Notes: generated by a model not told the origin, from the sequence alone. A stretch of 6,941 nucleotides of DNA from an uncultured Pseudomonadota bacterium (GCA_903854305.1 CAINWC010000395.1:1-6941), one strand, 5' to 3'; positions 1 through 5,931 are shown, numbered from the stretch's first letter. Program-made: numbers and translations.

Positions 1-795
1 GCCGGTGAAAAGATCGCCATGCTCACCTGCTATGACGCCACGTTTGCCAAACTTATGGAGCTGGCTGGCGTAGATATTTTACTGGTTGGAGACTCGCTAG
101 GCATGGTGTTGCAAGGCGCGGAAAATACACTGAATGTCAGCATGCATCACATGACCTACCACACTAAAAGTGTCGCGACGGGTGCGCCAAACACAGTGAT
201 TATGGCAGATATGCCGCTTGGGAGTTACGAGCATGATGACGAGGCCGCTTATAAAAATGCAGCGTGGTTGATTAAATCTGGTGCACATATCGTAAAGTTT
301 GAAGGCGGTGGCAATCGAGTCAATACCGCACGTTACCTGGTTGAGCGCGGCATTCCAGTCTGTGCGCATTTGGGTTTTACACCACAATCGGTGAATCAAT
401 TGGGCGGCTATAAAATTCAAGGTAAAACAGATGAAAGTGCGGCACAAATCATGACCGATGCCATTGCCATGAGCGAAGCCGGTGTCAGTTTTGTGTTGTT
501 AGAAATGGTGCCAGCCGCATTAGCCAAGGCGATTACCGCGAACATCAAAGCACCTACCATAGGCATTGGTGCAGGTAATGATTGCAGCGGCCAAGTCTTA
601 GTGTTGCAAGATTTATTGGGCATTTACACCGGCGTTGCTGGTAAAGCACCGAGTGATTTTAAAAGTCCGCGCTTTGTTCGTAACTTTCTAAAAGATAGCG
701 CCATAAATGGCAATCCAAGCATTCAAGGGGCCGTTGAGGCTTATGTTGCGGCAGTAAAAGATAAAAGCTTTCCGGCCTTGGAACATAGTTATTAA
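1..795 (+). CDS. panB: 3-methyl-2-oxobutanoate hydroxymethyltransferase (ketopantoate hydroxymethyltransferase), 5'-partial
   Basis: PanB transfers a hydroxymethyl group from 5,10-methylene-tetrahydrofolate to alpha-ketoisovalerate, giving ketopantoate, the first committed step of cytoplasmic pantothenate synthesis. The frame is open from base 1 (AGEKIA before the first ATG at 19), and that stretch matches the family, so the true start lies upstream. By comparison with E. coli PanB about 14 residues are missing, and the ATG at 19 is internal. Numbering from base 1, the TIM-barrel landmarks are present: GDS with Asp31 and MADMP with Asp70 (the two Mg ligands of the family), VKFEGG with Lys99 and Glu101, HLGFTPQSV, and LLEMVP with Glu168 (the catalytic-glutamate position). 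The C-terminus ends in the family-like EHSY. panC follows after 32 nt. The insert YTGVAGKAPSDFKSP before the C-terminal helix makes this part longer than in E. coli. The identification is secure. Confidence 0.97.
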   Translation, partial: AGEKIAMLTCYDATFAKLMELAGVDILLVGDSLGMVLQGAENTLNVSMHHMTYHTKSVATGAPNTVIMADMPLGSYEHDDEAAYKNAAWLIKSGAHIVKFEGGGNRVNTARYLVERGIPVCAHLGFTPQSVNQLGGYKIQGKTDESAAQIMTDAIAMSEAGVSFVLLEMVPAALAKAITANIKAPTIGIGAGNDCSGQVLVLQDLLGIYTGVAGKAPSDFKSPRFVRNFLKDSAINGNPSIQGAVEAYVAAVKDKSFPALEHSY

Positions 796-827
796 TACCT
801 GATTAAATTTGAGCTAGACAAATACCG

Positions 828-1721
828 ATGCAAATAATCAAAACCGTTACTGAATTAAGAAGCGTACTTAAAAGCCAAGCTAGCATTGCATTTGTACCGA
901 CCATGGGCAATTTGCATGAGGGGCATATTCATTTGGTCACACTTGCCAAGCAACATGCCGAATGCGTAGTGGTGAGTATTTTTGTTAATCCGCTACAATT
1001 TGGTGCTAATGAAGATTTAGCGAGTTATCCGCGCACCTTGGAAGCTGATTGTGAAAAGCTAAAAGCGGCGGGTGCAAGCATCGTATTTGCACCAGCCGTT
1101 GCTGAAATATATCCCCAATGTACGGTCACTGAGTCTAATGGCACAGAGTCTGATGGCATTAAGCTCAATCAGACGATGACTATCGCGCCGCCACCTATCG
1201 CCAACGAGCTTTGCGGGGCAAGCCGTCCGGGGCATTTTTCTGGCGTGGCCACAGTAGTGTTAAAACTATTTAACATGGTATTTTTTAATGGCTCAAAACA
1301 ACACTTTGCGATATTTGGTCAAAAAGATTTTCAACAACTTTTTATGATTAAAGAACTGGTGAAACAGTTTAATTTACCGATCACGATTATTGCTGGTGAA
1401 ACCGTACGCGAAGCCAGTGGCTTGGCCATGAGTTCACGCAACGGCTACTTAACTACCGAACAACACCAACAAGCCAGTCAATTAAATAGCGCCTTGCAGG
1501 ACATTGTAAATGTGATAAAAAAGGGTGACTGTGATTTTAATCTACTTGAACAAGAAATCACGGCAACGCTCAAATCACAAGGCTGGCTGGTAGATTATAT
1601 TTCCATAAGATCTACCCGTACCTTAAGCCCAGCCACTAGCAGTGATAGACATTTAGTAGTGCTTGGTGCGGCCAAGTTAGGTAACACCCGCCTAATTGAT
1701 AATGTTGAATTTTTGCGCTAA
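828..1721 (+). CDS. panC: Pantothenate synthetase (pantoate--beta-alanine ligase) with an unusual internal insertion
   Basis: PanC condenses pantoate with beta-alanine using ATP, through a pantoyl-adenylate, to give pantothenate. It belongs to the HIGH-motif nucleotidyltransferase superfamily. Visible motifs are PTMGNLHEGH at residues 24-33 (HxGH-like, His30 and His33), NPLQFG and YPRT in the pantoate-binding region, GASRPGHFSGVATVV, FGQKDFQQL from residue 163, and SSRNGYL at 202-208 (the KMSKS-equivalent loop). The C-terminal domain ends in NTRLIDNVEFL, as in the family. At 297 aa it is longer than the roughly 283 aa of E. coli PanC. The excess sits between EIYP and CGASRPGHF, where about 31 residues replace about 17, and it includes a 15-bp tandem duplication at 1131-1160. 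The Shine-Dalgarno is weak (GAG at 811-813, too far upstream to be ideal), so translation may be coupled to panB. The ATG at 828 gives the expected family N-terminus. Confidence 0.97.
   Translation: MQIIKTVTELRSVLKSQASIAFVPTMGNLHEGHIHLVTLAKQHAECVVVSIFVNPLQFGANEDLASYPRTLEADCEKLKAAGASIVFAPAVAEIYPQCTVTESNGTESDGIKLNQTMTIAPPPIANELCGASRPGHFSGVATVVLKLFNMVFFNGSKQHFAIFGQKDFQQLFMIKELVKQFNLPITIIAGETVREASGLAMSSRNGYLTTEQHQQASQLNSALQDIVNVIKKGDCDFNLLEQEITATLKSQGWLVDYISIRSTRTLSPATSSDRHLVVLGAAKLGNTRLIDNVEFLR
1131..1160 (+). repeat. Two-copy 15-bp tandem repeat inside panC
   Basis: GAGTCTAATGGCACA (1131-1145) is followed directly by GAGTCTGATGGCATT (1146-1160), 12 of 15 positions identical. The length is a multiple of three, so the frame is kept and the product reads ESNGT-ESDGI. 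It lies in the loop after EIYP, where this PanC is longer than E. coli PanC. This looks like a local slippage duplication that has since diverged. Confidence 0.75.
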
Positions 1722-1741
1722 GTGCTTGAAAAGACTATAAT
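1713..1741 (+). promoter_or_regulatory. Possible sigma70-type promoter ahead of panD
   Basis: A perfect -10 hexamer TATAAT lies at 1736-1741, 17 nt after TTGCGC at 1713-1718 (3 of 6 matches to TTGACA, overlapping the panC 3' end). A start of transcription near 1748 would leave a leader of about 20 nt before the panD ATG. This would allow panD-rsfS-rlmH-phr to be expressed independently of panBC. The -35 is poor, so this is only a candidate. Confidence 0.35.
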
Positions 1742-1770
1742 GCATTCCCTTTTGAAAAACGGTTAAGCAC

Positions 1771-2151
1771 ATGCAAAGAACCATGCTCAAATCCAAGCTG
1801 CACCGGGTGCATGTTACGCACTCTGAGTTGCACTATGAAGGCAGCTGTGCCATTGATGAAGAGTTGCTAGAAGCAGCCAACATTAGCGAATTCGAGCAAA
1901 TTCATTTATATAACGTGACTAATGGCGAACGCTTTAGTACCTATGCGATTCGTGCTGAACGCCATTCCGGCATTATTTCTGTCAACGGCGCGGCTGCACA
2001 CAAGGCGCAGCCTAACGACATCATGATTATTGCCAGCTATGCCCAGTACAACGAAATTGAACTGCATAAGTTCAGCCCCCAACTTGTGTATGTGGATGAT
2101 AAAAACCGCATACAATCTCAACGCAACGCAATACCAGCACAGGCCGCATAA
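1771..2151 (+). CDS. panD: Aspartate 1-decarboxylase precursor (pyruvoyl enzyme)
   Basis: PanD decarboxylates L-aspartate to beta-alanine, the second substrate of PanC. It is made as a proenzyme that cleaves itself between Gly24 and Ser25 to create an N-terminal pyruvoyl group. Here the site reads HYEGSCAID with Gly24-Ser25 in exactly the E. coli register. Other active-site positions known from the family are also conserved: Lys9, Arg54, Thr57 and Tyr58 (in RFSTYAI), Asn72 (SVNGAAAH). At 126 aa it has the usual length and ends in the typical AIPAQAA. The ATG at 1771 gives the canonical MxRTMLxxKLHRV start. It follows panC by 49 nt, the largest gap in the pan cluster, and that gap holds a TATAAT box. 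Its stop codon abuts the ATG of rsfS with no intervening base, which implies a shared transcript. Confidence 0.98.
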   Translation: MQRTMLKSKLHRVHVTHSELHYEGSCAIDEELLEAANISEFEQIHLYNVTNGERFSTYAIRAERHSGIISVNGAAAHKAQPNDIMIIASYAQYNEIELHKFSPQLVYVDDKNRIQSQRNAIPAQAA

Positions 2152-2553
2152 ATGACACTTGATAAAGATTCAGTAAAATCAGACGAAAACTATTTAGAAA
2201 CAATGAAACTTGCAGTAGTTGATGCAATTGAAGATATTAAAGGCTTTGATATTACCGTGATGGATGTGCGCAAGCTCACCAGCATGACCAGTTACATGAT
2301 TGTTGCTTCAGCAACATCAAGCCGCCAAGCCAAAGCCGTGGCCGATAACGTGCGCGAAAAACTGAAAGAAAAAGGCTATCACATTCGTGGTACTGAAGGC
2401 GAAAAAGAAGGTGAATGGGTATTAGTTGATTTAGACGATATCGTTGTTCACATTATGGTGCCAACTACCCGCGCTTATTACAACCTTGAACAATTATGGG
2501 GCGAGGCTGAAAATCGCCGCGGACATATTAAACCAGATAGTAGTGACGCTTAA
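2152..2553 (+). CDS. rsfS: Ribosome silencing factor RsfS (Iojap/DUF143 family)
   Basis: RsfS binds ribosomal protein uL14 on the 50S subunit and blocks joining with 30S, lowering translation in stationary phase or starvation. The core is visible from Met18: AVVDAIEDIKGFDITVMDV, then SMTSYMIVASATSSRQAKAVADNV, GTEGEKEGEWVLVDLDDIVVHIM and the closing YYNLEQLWGEA. At 133 aa it is longer than E. coli RsfS (105 aa) because of a 17-residue acidic N-terminus and a short C-terminal tail. The chosen ATG (2152) has AGG at 2141-2143, 8 nt upstream. An internal ATG at 2203 (Met18) would give the usual family start but has a poorer ribosome binding site, so the start is not settled. The usual TD of the central motif is TS here (residues 46-47). 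It precedes rlmH, its common partner, whereas the usual upstream neighbour nadD is replaced by panD. Confidence 0.95.
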   Translation: MTLDKDSVKSDENYLETMKLAVVDAIEDIKGFDITVMDVRKLTSMTSYMIVASATSSRQAKAVADNVREKLKEKGYHIRGTEGEKEGEWVLVDLDDIVVHIMVPTTRAYYNLEQLWGEAENRRGHIKPDSSDA

Positions 2554-2616
2554 AAGCCACCAAACTTAGATATACCTAAAAATCACTCAGTTTTGTGATC
2601 GCTTAAAGGTTAATAT
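2554..2616 (+). other. rsfS-rlmH spacer with a small inverted repeat
   Basis: This 63-nt gap holds ATCAC (2582-2586) and GTGAT (2595-2599) around an 8-nt loop. Read on the plus strand there is no U-run after it, so it is not a convincing terminator of the operon. On the minus strand a short T-run follows, but no minus-strand gene ends here. AAAGGT at 2605-2610 is the ribosome binding site of rlmH. I see no clear promoter. Confidence 0.35.
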
Positions 2617-2619
2617 TTG
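2605..2619 (+). promoter_or_regulatory. Ribosome binding site deciding the TTG start of rlmH
   Basis: AAAGGT at 2605-2610 lies 6 nt before TTG (2617-2619). With the conserved N-terminus MKLRIISVG this supports TTG as the true start, and no ATG or GTG occurs in frame nearby. Confidence 0.7.
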
Positions 2620-3084
2620 AAACTGCGTATTATCTCTGTAGGCCACAAAATGCCCAGTTGGGTTGAAACTGCATGCGCTGAATACACTAAGCGCATGCCG
2701 CGTGAAGCCAGCGTTGAAATCATCGATATCAAGCCTGAAAAACGCGCAGCGGGCAATAGCACAGAAAACATCCAACTCCTTGAAGCAAAACGAATTTTTG
2801 AGGCAATTGGCAAAGACTATTGCATCGCTCTGGATGAACGCGGCCAAGAAGTCACCACATTGCAACTGGCCGATAAATTTAAAGACTGGCAATCATCAGG
2901 CCGAGATATTGCCTTAATTATTGGTGGCGCAGATGGTTTGCACGCCTCGGTGAAACAAAAAGCCGATTGGCTTTGGGGGTTATCTAAGCTCACACTGCCC
3001 CACGCCATGGTTCGCGTATTGCTGACTGAGCAACTTTATCGCGCCCATTCGGTGATTACCAACCACCCCTACCATCGCGAATAG
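2617..3084 (+). CDS. rlmH: 23S rRNA (pseudouridine-1915 N3)-methyltransferase RlmH, TTG start
   Basis: RlmH is a small SPOUT-class methyltransferase that uses SAM to methylate pseudouridine 1915 in helix 69 of 23S rRNA, acting on assembled 70S ribosomes. The protein starts MKLRIISVGHKMPSWV and ends LLTEQLYRAHSVITNHPYHRE-type, both family hallmarks. The SAM-binding loop IIGGADGL lies at residues 101-108, with Gly103 in the E. coli register. Its length of 155 aa equals that of the E. coli enzyme. The start codon is TTG at 2617, chosen because it gives the exact family N-terminus, has AAAGGT 6 nt upstream, and the next in-frame ATG (Met12) would cut into the first beta-strand. The C-terminal YHRE, needed for the active site in this family, is intact. 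phr begins 2 nt after the stop. Confidence 0.97.
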   Translation: MKLRIISVGHKMPSWVETACAEYTKRMPREASVEIIDIKPEKRAAGNSTENIQLLEAKRIFEAIGKDYCIALDERGQEVTTLQLADKFKDWQSSGRDIALIIGGADGLHASVKQKADWLWGLSKLTLPHAMVRVLLTEQLYRAHSVITNHPYHRE

Positions 3085-3086
3085 CC

Positions 3087-4526
3087 ATGTCCCCCGCGCA
3101 TCAAATACCACACCATGAAAAATCATTAGTTTGGTTTAGACGCGATTTACGTGATTATGACCACGCCGCGCTTTACCATGCACTAAAATATTCCAGACAA
3201 GTATATTGCGTTTTTGTCTTTGATACCGATATTCTCAACCATCTACATAATAAAGTGGATCGTAGAGTTGAGTTTATTTGGGAAAGCGTACGCGAACTCA
3301 AAGCCGCACTGCAAGCCAAAGGCGGCGATTTAATTACCACACATGGCAGTGCGCAGCATGTAATTCCAATACTGGCCAGATCATTGCAAGTAGAGGCAGT
3401 ATTTACCAATCATGACTATGAGCCAAACGCCATTGCCCGTGATGCTGCTGTTGCCGAACAGCTTCAGCCACTTAATATCGCGTTTCATCATTTCAAAGAC
3501 CATGTGATTTTTGAGAAGGATGAAGTATTAACTTTGGCAGGCAAGCCTTATGGCGTGTTTACGCCGTATAAAAATATGTGGCTCAAAACCCTGAATGATT
3601 TTTATATCAAGCCTTATCCTGTAGATGCTTATATTAACAACTTGGCTCCGCTTACACCTAACGAATTATCAGCTATAGAAAGCATGGGGTTTGAACGCAC
3701 GAACTTAAGCACAATGCACCTACCCACTGGCATGACTGGCGGCTTAAGTCTACTGAATGACTTTAAAGACCGTATGCGTCGTTACAAAGATTTGCGGGAT
3801 TTTCCCTCAGTGAAAGGCGTGTCTTACTTATCGGTACATTTACGTTTTGGCACCGTATCAATACGCCATTTAGTACGGGAAGCTTTGCAAGAAACTAATG
3901 CCGGCGCACAAACCTGGTTGAACGAATTAATCTGGCGTGATTTTTATGTGCAGATTTTGCACCATCACCCTCGCGTGGCATTGGGCCATACTTATAAGCC
4001 GGAATTTGACGCACTGCCATTTCCTAACAATAAAGCATTATTTCAAGCCTGGTGCGACGGCAATACTGGCTACCCACTGGTAGATGCAGCCATGCGTCAA
4101 CTTAACAGCACAGGCTTTATGCACAACCGCTTACGCATGATTGCCGCAAGTTTTTTAGTCAAAGATTTACTGATTGACTGGCGCTGGGGCGAACATTATT
4201 TTGCCGATCACTTAATTGATTTTGACCTAAGCGCCAATAATGGCGGATGGCAATGGGCAGCGAGTACCGGTTGCGATGCGCAGCCTTGGTTTAGAATTTT
4301 CAACCCAATCACCCAAAGCGAGCGATTTGATGGGCAAGGTAAATTCATTCGTAAATATGTCCCGGAACTAGCAAAGTGTAATGACAAAGAAATTCATGCA
4401 CCGTGGTTGATTCCACCATTACGAAAACTAGCGTTAAATCTGCTAATAGGTAAGGATTATCCTGCCCCAGTGGTTGACCATGCAACGCAGCGTGCGCTTA
4501 CGCTTGCACTTTACAAGAACGGTTAA
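3087..4526 (+). CDS. phrB: Deoxyribodipyrimidine photolyase (class I CPD photolyase)
   Basis: This enzyme uses blue light and FADH- to split cyclobutane pyrimidine dimers in DNA. The N-terminal alpha/beta antenna domain (about residues 12-140) opens with SLVWFRRDLRDYDHAAL, and the helical FAD domain covers about 210-475. FAD and lesion-binding landmarks align with E. coli PhrB at a constant offset of +6: Glu280 and Trp283 in NELIWRDFY (E274, W277), Asn347 and Met351 in MHNRLRM (N341, M345), Trp388 and Trp390 in ANNGGWQWAASTG (W382, W384). Two tryptophans of the electron-transfer triad are present (Trp388, Trp365), but the third, outer position is Phe312. Of the E. coli methenyl-THF contacts, Asn108 is kept (Asn114), while Glu109, Cys292 and Lys293 become Ala115, Ala298 and Leu299, so the antenna cofactor cannot be assigned. 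At 479 aa it is near the E. coli length. The start lies 2 nt after rlmH with no good ribosome binding site, which suggests translational coupling. Confidence 0.96.
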   Translation: MSPAHQIPHHEKSLVWFRRDLRDYDHAALYHALKYSRQVYCVFVFDTDILNHLHNKVDRRVEFIWESVRELKAALQAKGGDLITTHGSAQHVIPILARSLQVEAVFTNHDYEPNAIARDAAVAEQLQPLNIAFHHFKDHVIFEKDEVLTLAGKPYGVFTPYKNMWLKTLNDFYIKPYPVDAYINNLAPLTPNELSAIESMGFERTNLSTMHLPTGMTGGLSLLNDFKDRMRRYKDLRDFPSVKGVSYLSVHLRFGTVSIRHLVREALQETNAGAQTWLNELIWRDFYVQILHHHPRVALGHTYKPEFDALPFPNNKALFQAWCDGNTGYPLVDAAMRQLNSTGFMHNRLRMIAASFLVKDLLIDWRWGEHYFADHLIDFDLSANNGGWQWAASTGCDAQPWFRIFNPITQSERFDGQGKFIRKYVPELAKCNDKEIHAPWLIPPLRKLALNLLIGKDYPAPVVDHATQRALTLALYKNG

Positions 4527-4584
4527 AAACCAAGTCTAGGAAAATTCGCGATACCAATCAAGATCTCACAATCCTTAACCCAAA

Positions 4585-4612
4585 CTTACAAAATCTCGAC
4601 ATTATGTATAAT
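4585..4612 (+). promoter_or_regulatory. Candidate fba promoter P1
   Basis: CTTACA at 4585-4590 (4 of 6 matches to TTGACA) is 16 nt before a perfect TATAAT at 4607-4612. Transcription would begin near 4619, giving a leader of about 210 nt before fba. It is the best sigma70-like pair in the intergenic region. Confidence 0.5.
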
Positions 4613-4632
4613 ATGTTATATATAAGACATAA
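4602..4632. repeat. Nested AT-rich inverted repeats overlapping the promoter region
   Basis: TTATGT (4602-4607) is mirrored by ACATAA (4627-4632). Inside lie TATAA-TATG-TTATA (4607-4620) and the perfect palindrome TTATATATAA (4616-4625). Overlap with the first TATAAT box makes an operator plausible, but AT-rich sequence gives such symmetry by chance more readily than mixed sequence does. No regulator is identified. Confidence 0.4.
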
Positions 4633-4638
4633 GTGTTC

Positions 4639-4644
4639 TATAAT
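4639..4644 (+). promoter_or_regulatory. Second candidate -10 box upstream of fba
   Basis: A second perfect TATAAT lies 32 bp (about three helical turns) downstream of the first. The stretch where its -35 should be (around 4616-4621, TTATAT) is a poor match and is part of an AT palindrome, so any activity here may depend on an activator or be absent. Confidence 0.3.
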
Positions 4645-4704
4645 CATAAAGCACACATTTAACCATACGCGGTATTACTGCTAATTCAATGGAGTTTAAG
4701 CAAC

Positions 4705-4791
4705 ATGAGTGTTTATGATACGAGTATTTATAAGCGCCACTCCCTTGCAAAAATAAATACCGATAAGCCACAGCATTACAAAGGTCGGTAA
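4705..4791 (+). CDS. Possible 28-residue small protein or leader peptide upstream of fba
   Basis: I do not recognise this ORF. It has ATG at 4705, 28 codons and TAA at 4789-4791. GGAG at 4691-4694 lies 10 nt upstream, a usable Shine-Dalgarno, and two promoter-like boxes lie further upstream. The peptide begins MSVYDTSIYKRHSLAK and ends QHYKGR. It is basic (Lys/Arg/His-rich), has four tyrosines, no hydrophobic segment, no cysteine, and no run of one amino acid that would mark a classical attenuator. It ends 37 nt before fba in a different frame. It could be a real small protein, a translated leader that affects fba, the remnant of a longer gene, or chance. Conservation in relatives would decide. 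Confidence 0.3.
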   Translation: MSVYDTSIYKRHSLAKINTDKPQHYKGR

Positions 4792-4804
4792 AATAACCAG
4801 CTGT

Positions 4805-4819
4805 TCTTAATTATTAAGA
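4805..4819. repeat. Perfect 15-nt palindrome touching the fba ribosome binding site
   Basis: TCTTAAT-T-ATTAAGA is fully symmetric about base 4812. Its right arm overlaps AAGAGAG (4816-4822), the purine-rich Shine-Dalgarno of fba, 6 nt before the ATG. In RNA it could fold into a weak AT stem hiding part of the binding site; in DNA it could be an operator half-site pair. The function is unknown. Confidence 0.45.
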
Positions 4820-4828
4820 GAGTACATC

Positions 4829-5893
4829 ATGGCACTCGTTTCGTTACGTCAACTACTAGATCACGCCGCTGAACACGACTACGGCCTGGCAGCATTCAAT
4901 GTGAATAATATGGAGCAGGTTCACGCCATCATGCAGGCGGCTGATGAAGTCAATAGTCCAGTGATTCTACAAGGCTCAGCCGGGGCTCGAAAATATGCTG
5001 GCGAAGCATTCTTGCGACATCTAGTGCTAGCTGCTATTGAGTCGTACCCGCACATCCCAGTGGTCATGCATCAGGACCATGGCCATACGCCAGCCGTATG
5101 CATTCAAGCCATGCGCTCTGGATTCTCAAGCGTAATGATGGATGGCTCGCTGATGGAAGACGCTAAAACGACTTCCAGTTATCAATATAATGTAGAAACT
5201 ACCAAAAAAATCGTAGATTTTGCTCATGCCATTGGCGTATCCGTTGAAGGTGAACTAGGCGTATTAGGCTCTCTAGAAACAGGACTGGCTGGCGAAGAAG
5301 ACGGTTCTGGCGCCACCGGAATATTAAGTCTCGCGCAAATGTTAACTGACCCAGAAGAAGCCGCTGACTTTGTACGACAGACAGGTGTGGATGCTTTGGC
5401 AATTGCGATTGGCACTTCGCATGGCGCCTATAAATTCACCCAACCACCTACCGGCAAAACATTAGCCATCAGCCGCATTAAAGAAATTCACGCACGTATC
5501 CCCAATACGCATCTAGTGATGCATGGTTCATCTTCTGTGCCACAAGAGTGGCTACACATCATCAATGAGTTTGGTGGCGACATGGGCGAAACTTACGGCG
5601 TGCCTGTAGAAGAAATCGTCGAAGGCATTAAATATGGTGTGCGTAAAATCAACATTGATACCGACTTACGTATGGCAACAACTGGCGCATTACGCAAATA
5701 TCTTGCACAAAACAGAAAAGAATTTGACCCCAGAAAATACCTGAACGCCTCAATAACTGCCATGCGCGACATTTGTAAAGCGCGTTATATCGCTTTTGGC
5801 TCCGCAGGCCAAGCCAGTGCAATAAAACCAATCTCTTGTGAAACCATGGCCGAACGCTACAAAAGTGGTGAGCTACAAGCCGTTGTTAAATAA
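4829..5893 (+). CDS. fba: Class II (zinc) fructose-bisphosphate aldolase, class IIB / Calvin-cycle subtype
   Basis: Fba reversibly joins dihydroxyacetone phosphate and glyceraldehyde-3-phosphate to fructose-1,6-bisphosphate. It is a zinc-dependent TIM-barrel enzyme acting in the cytoplasm. The start [27 protein letters not shown] and the 354-aa length fit the long class IIB subfamily found in many autotrophs, methylotrophs and other proteobacteria. Visible residues are the catalytic Asp83 and zinc ligand His84 in HQDHGH, Glu140/Glu142 in VEGELG, the second and third zinc ligands His198 (GTSHGAYK) and His232 (MHGSSSVP), and the phosphate/substrate-binding NIDTD at 275-279. The ATG is preceded by AAGAGAG with 6 nt spacing, a strong site. 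tpiA follows after 38 nt with no clear terminator, so the two are probably cotranscribed. It sits behind an unusually long and structured leader. Confidence 0.97.
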   Translation: MALVSLRQLLDHAAEHDYGLAAFNVNNMEQVHAIMQAADEVNSPVILQGSAGARKYAGEAFLRHLVLAAIESYPHIPVVMHQDHGHTPAVCIQAMRSGFSSVMMDGSLMEDAKTTSSYQYNVETTKKIVDFAHAIGVSVEGELGVLGSLETGLAGEEDGSGATGILSLAQMLTDPEEAADFVRQTGVDALAIAIGTSHGAYKFTQPPTGKTLAISRIKEIHARIPNTHLVMHGSSSVPQEWLHIINEFGGDMGETYGVPVEEIVEGIKYGVRKINIDTDLRMATTGALRKYLAQNRKEFDPRKYLNASITAMRDICKARYIAFGSAGQASAIKPISCETMAERYKSGELQAVVK

Positions 5894-5931
5894 AACACAA
5901 TGAATGGTTAAATATAATATGGAATATAAAA

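Larger units (their letters stand above)
4527..4828. other. Intergenic leader between phr and fba
   Basis: These 302 bases hold no recognised gene. From left to right I see: no clear hairpin terminator after phr; an AT-rich promoter-like block at 4585-4644 with two TATAAT boxes and nested palindromes; a short stem GCGGT-ATT-ACTGC at 4669-4681 (one G-U pair); a 28-codon small ORF at 4705-4791; and a palindrome at 4805-4819 running into the fba ribosome binding site. The base composition of the 4600-4650 block is far more AT-rich than the genes on either side. The aldolase transcript would carry a leader of about 170-210 nt if either promoter box is used. Confidence 0.7.

Noticed and set aside
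97..447. Minus-strand open frames opposite panB, and similar ones opposite panD, rlmH, phr, fba and tpiA.
   Set aside because: They lie wholly within well-identified genes, have cysteine/histidine-rich, low-likeness translations, and have no recognisable family motif.
19..795. panB starting at the ATG at position 19.
   Set aside because: The frame is open to base 1 and the residues before this Met (AGEKIA) match the conserved PanB N-terminus, so the start is upstream of the window.
2582..2599. ATCAC...GTGAT hairpin as an intrinsic terminator between rsfS and rlmH.
   Set aside because: The stem is short and lacks a plus-strand U-tract, and rlmH continues in the same direction with its own ribosome binding site.
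4616..4625. TTATATATAA as a BioR biotin-regulator box.
   Set aside because: It fits the consensus, but the neighbouring genes have no link to biotin and such AT palindromes arise easily by chance.
4696..4776. Minus-strand ORF of 26 codons opposite the small ORF, with a hydrophobic start (MLWLIGIYF), resembling a small membrane peptide.
   Set aside because: No Shine-Dalgarno and no promoter-like boxes on that strand. The hydrophobic reading could be a by-product of the complementary codons.
5913..5918. TATAAT between fba and tpiA as a promoter for tpiA.
   Set aside because: No -35-like hexamer at 16-18 nt (TTGTTA is 24 nt away), and the gap is short and AT-rich. Co-transcription with fba is simpler.
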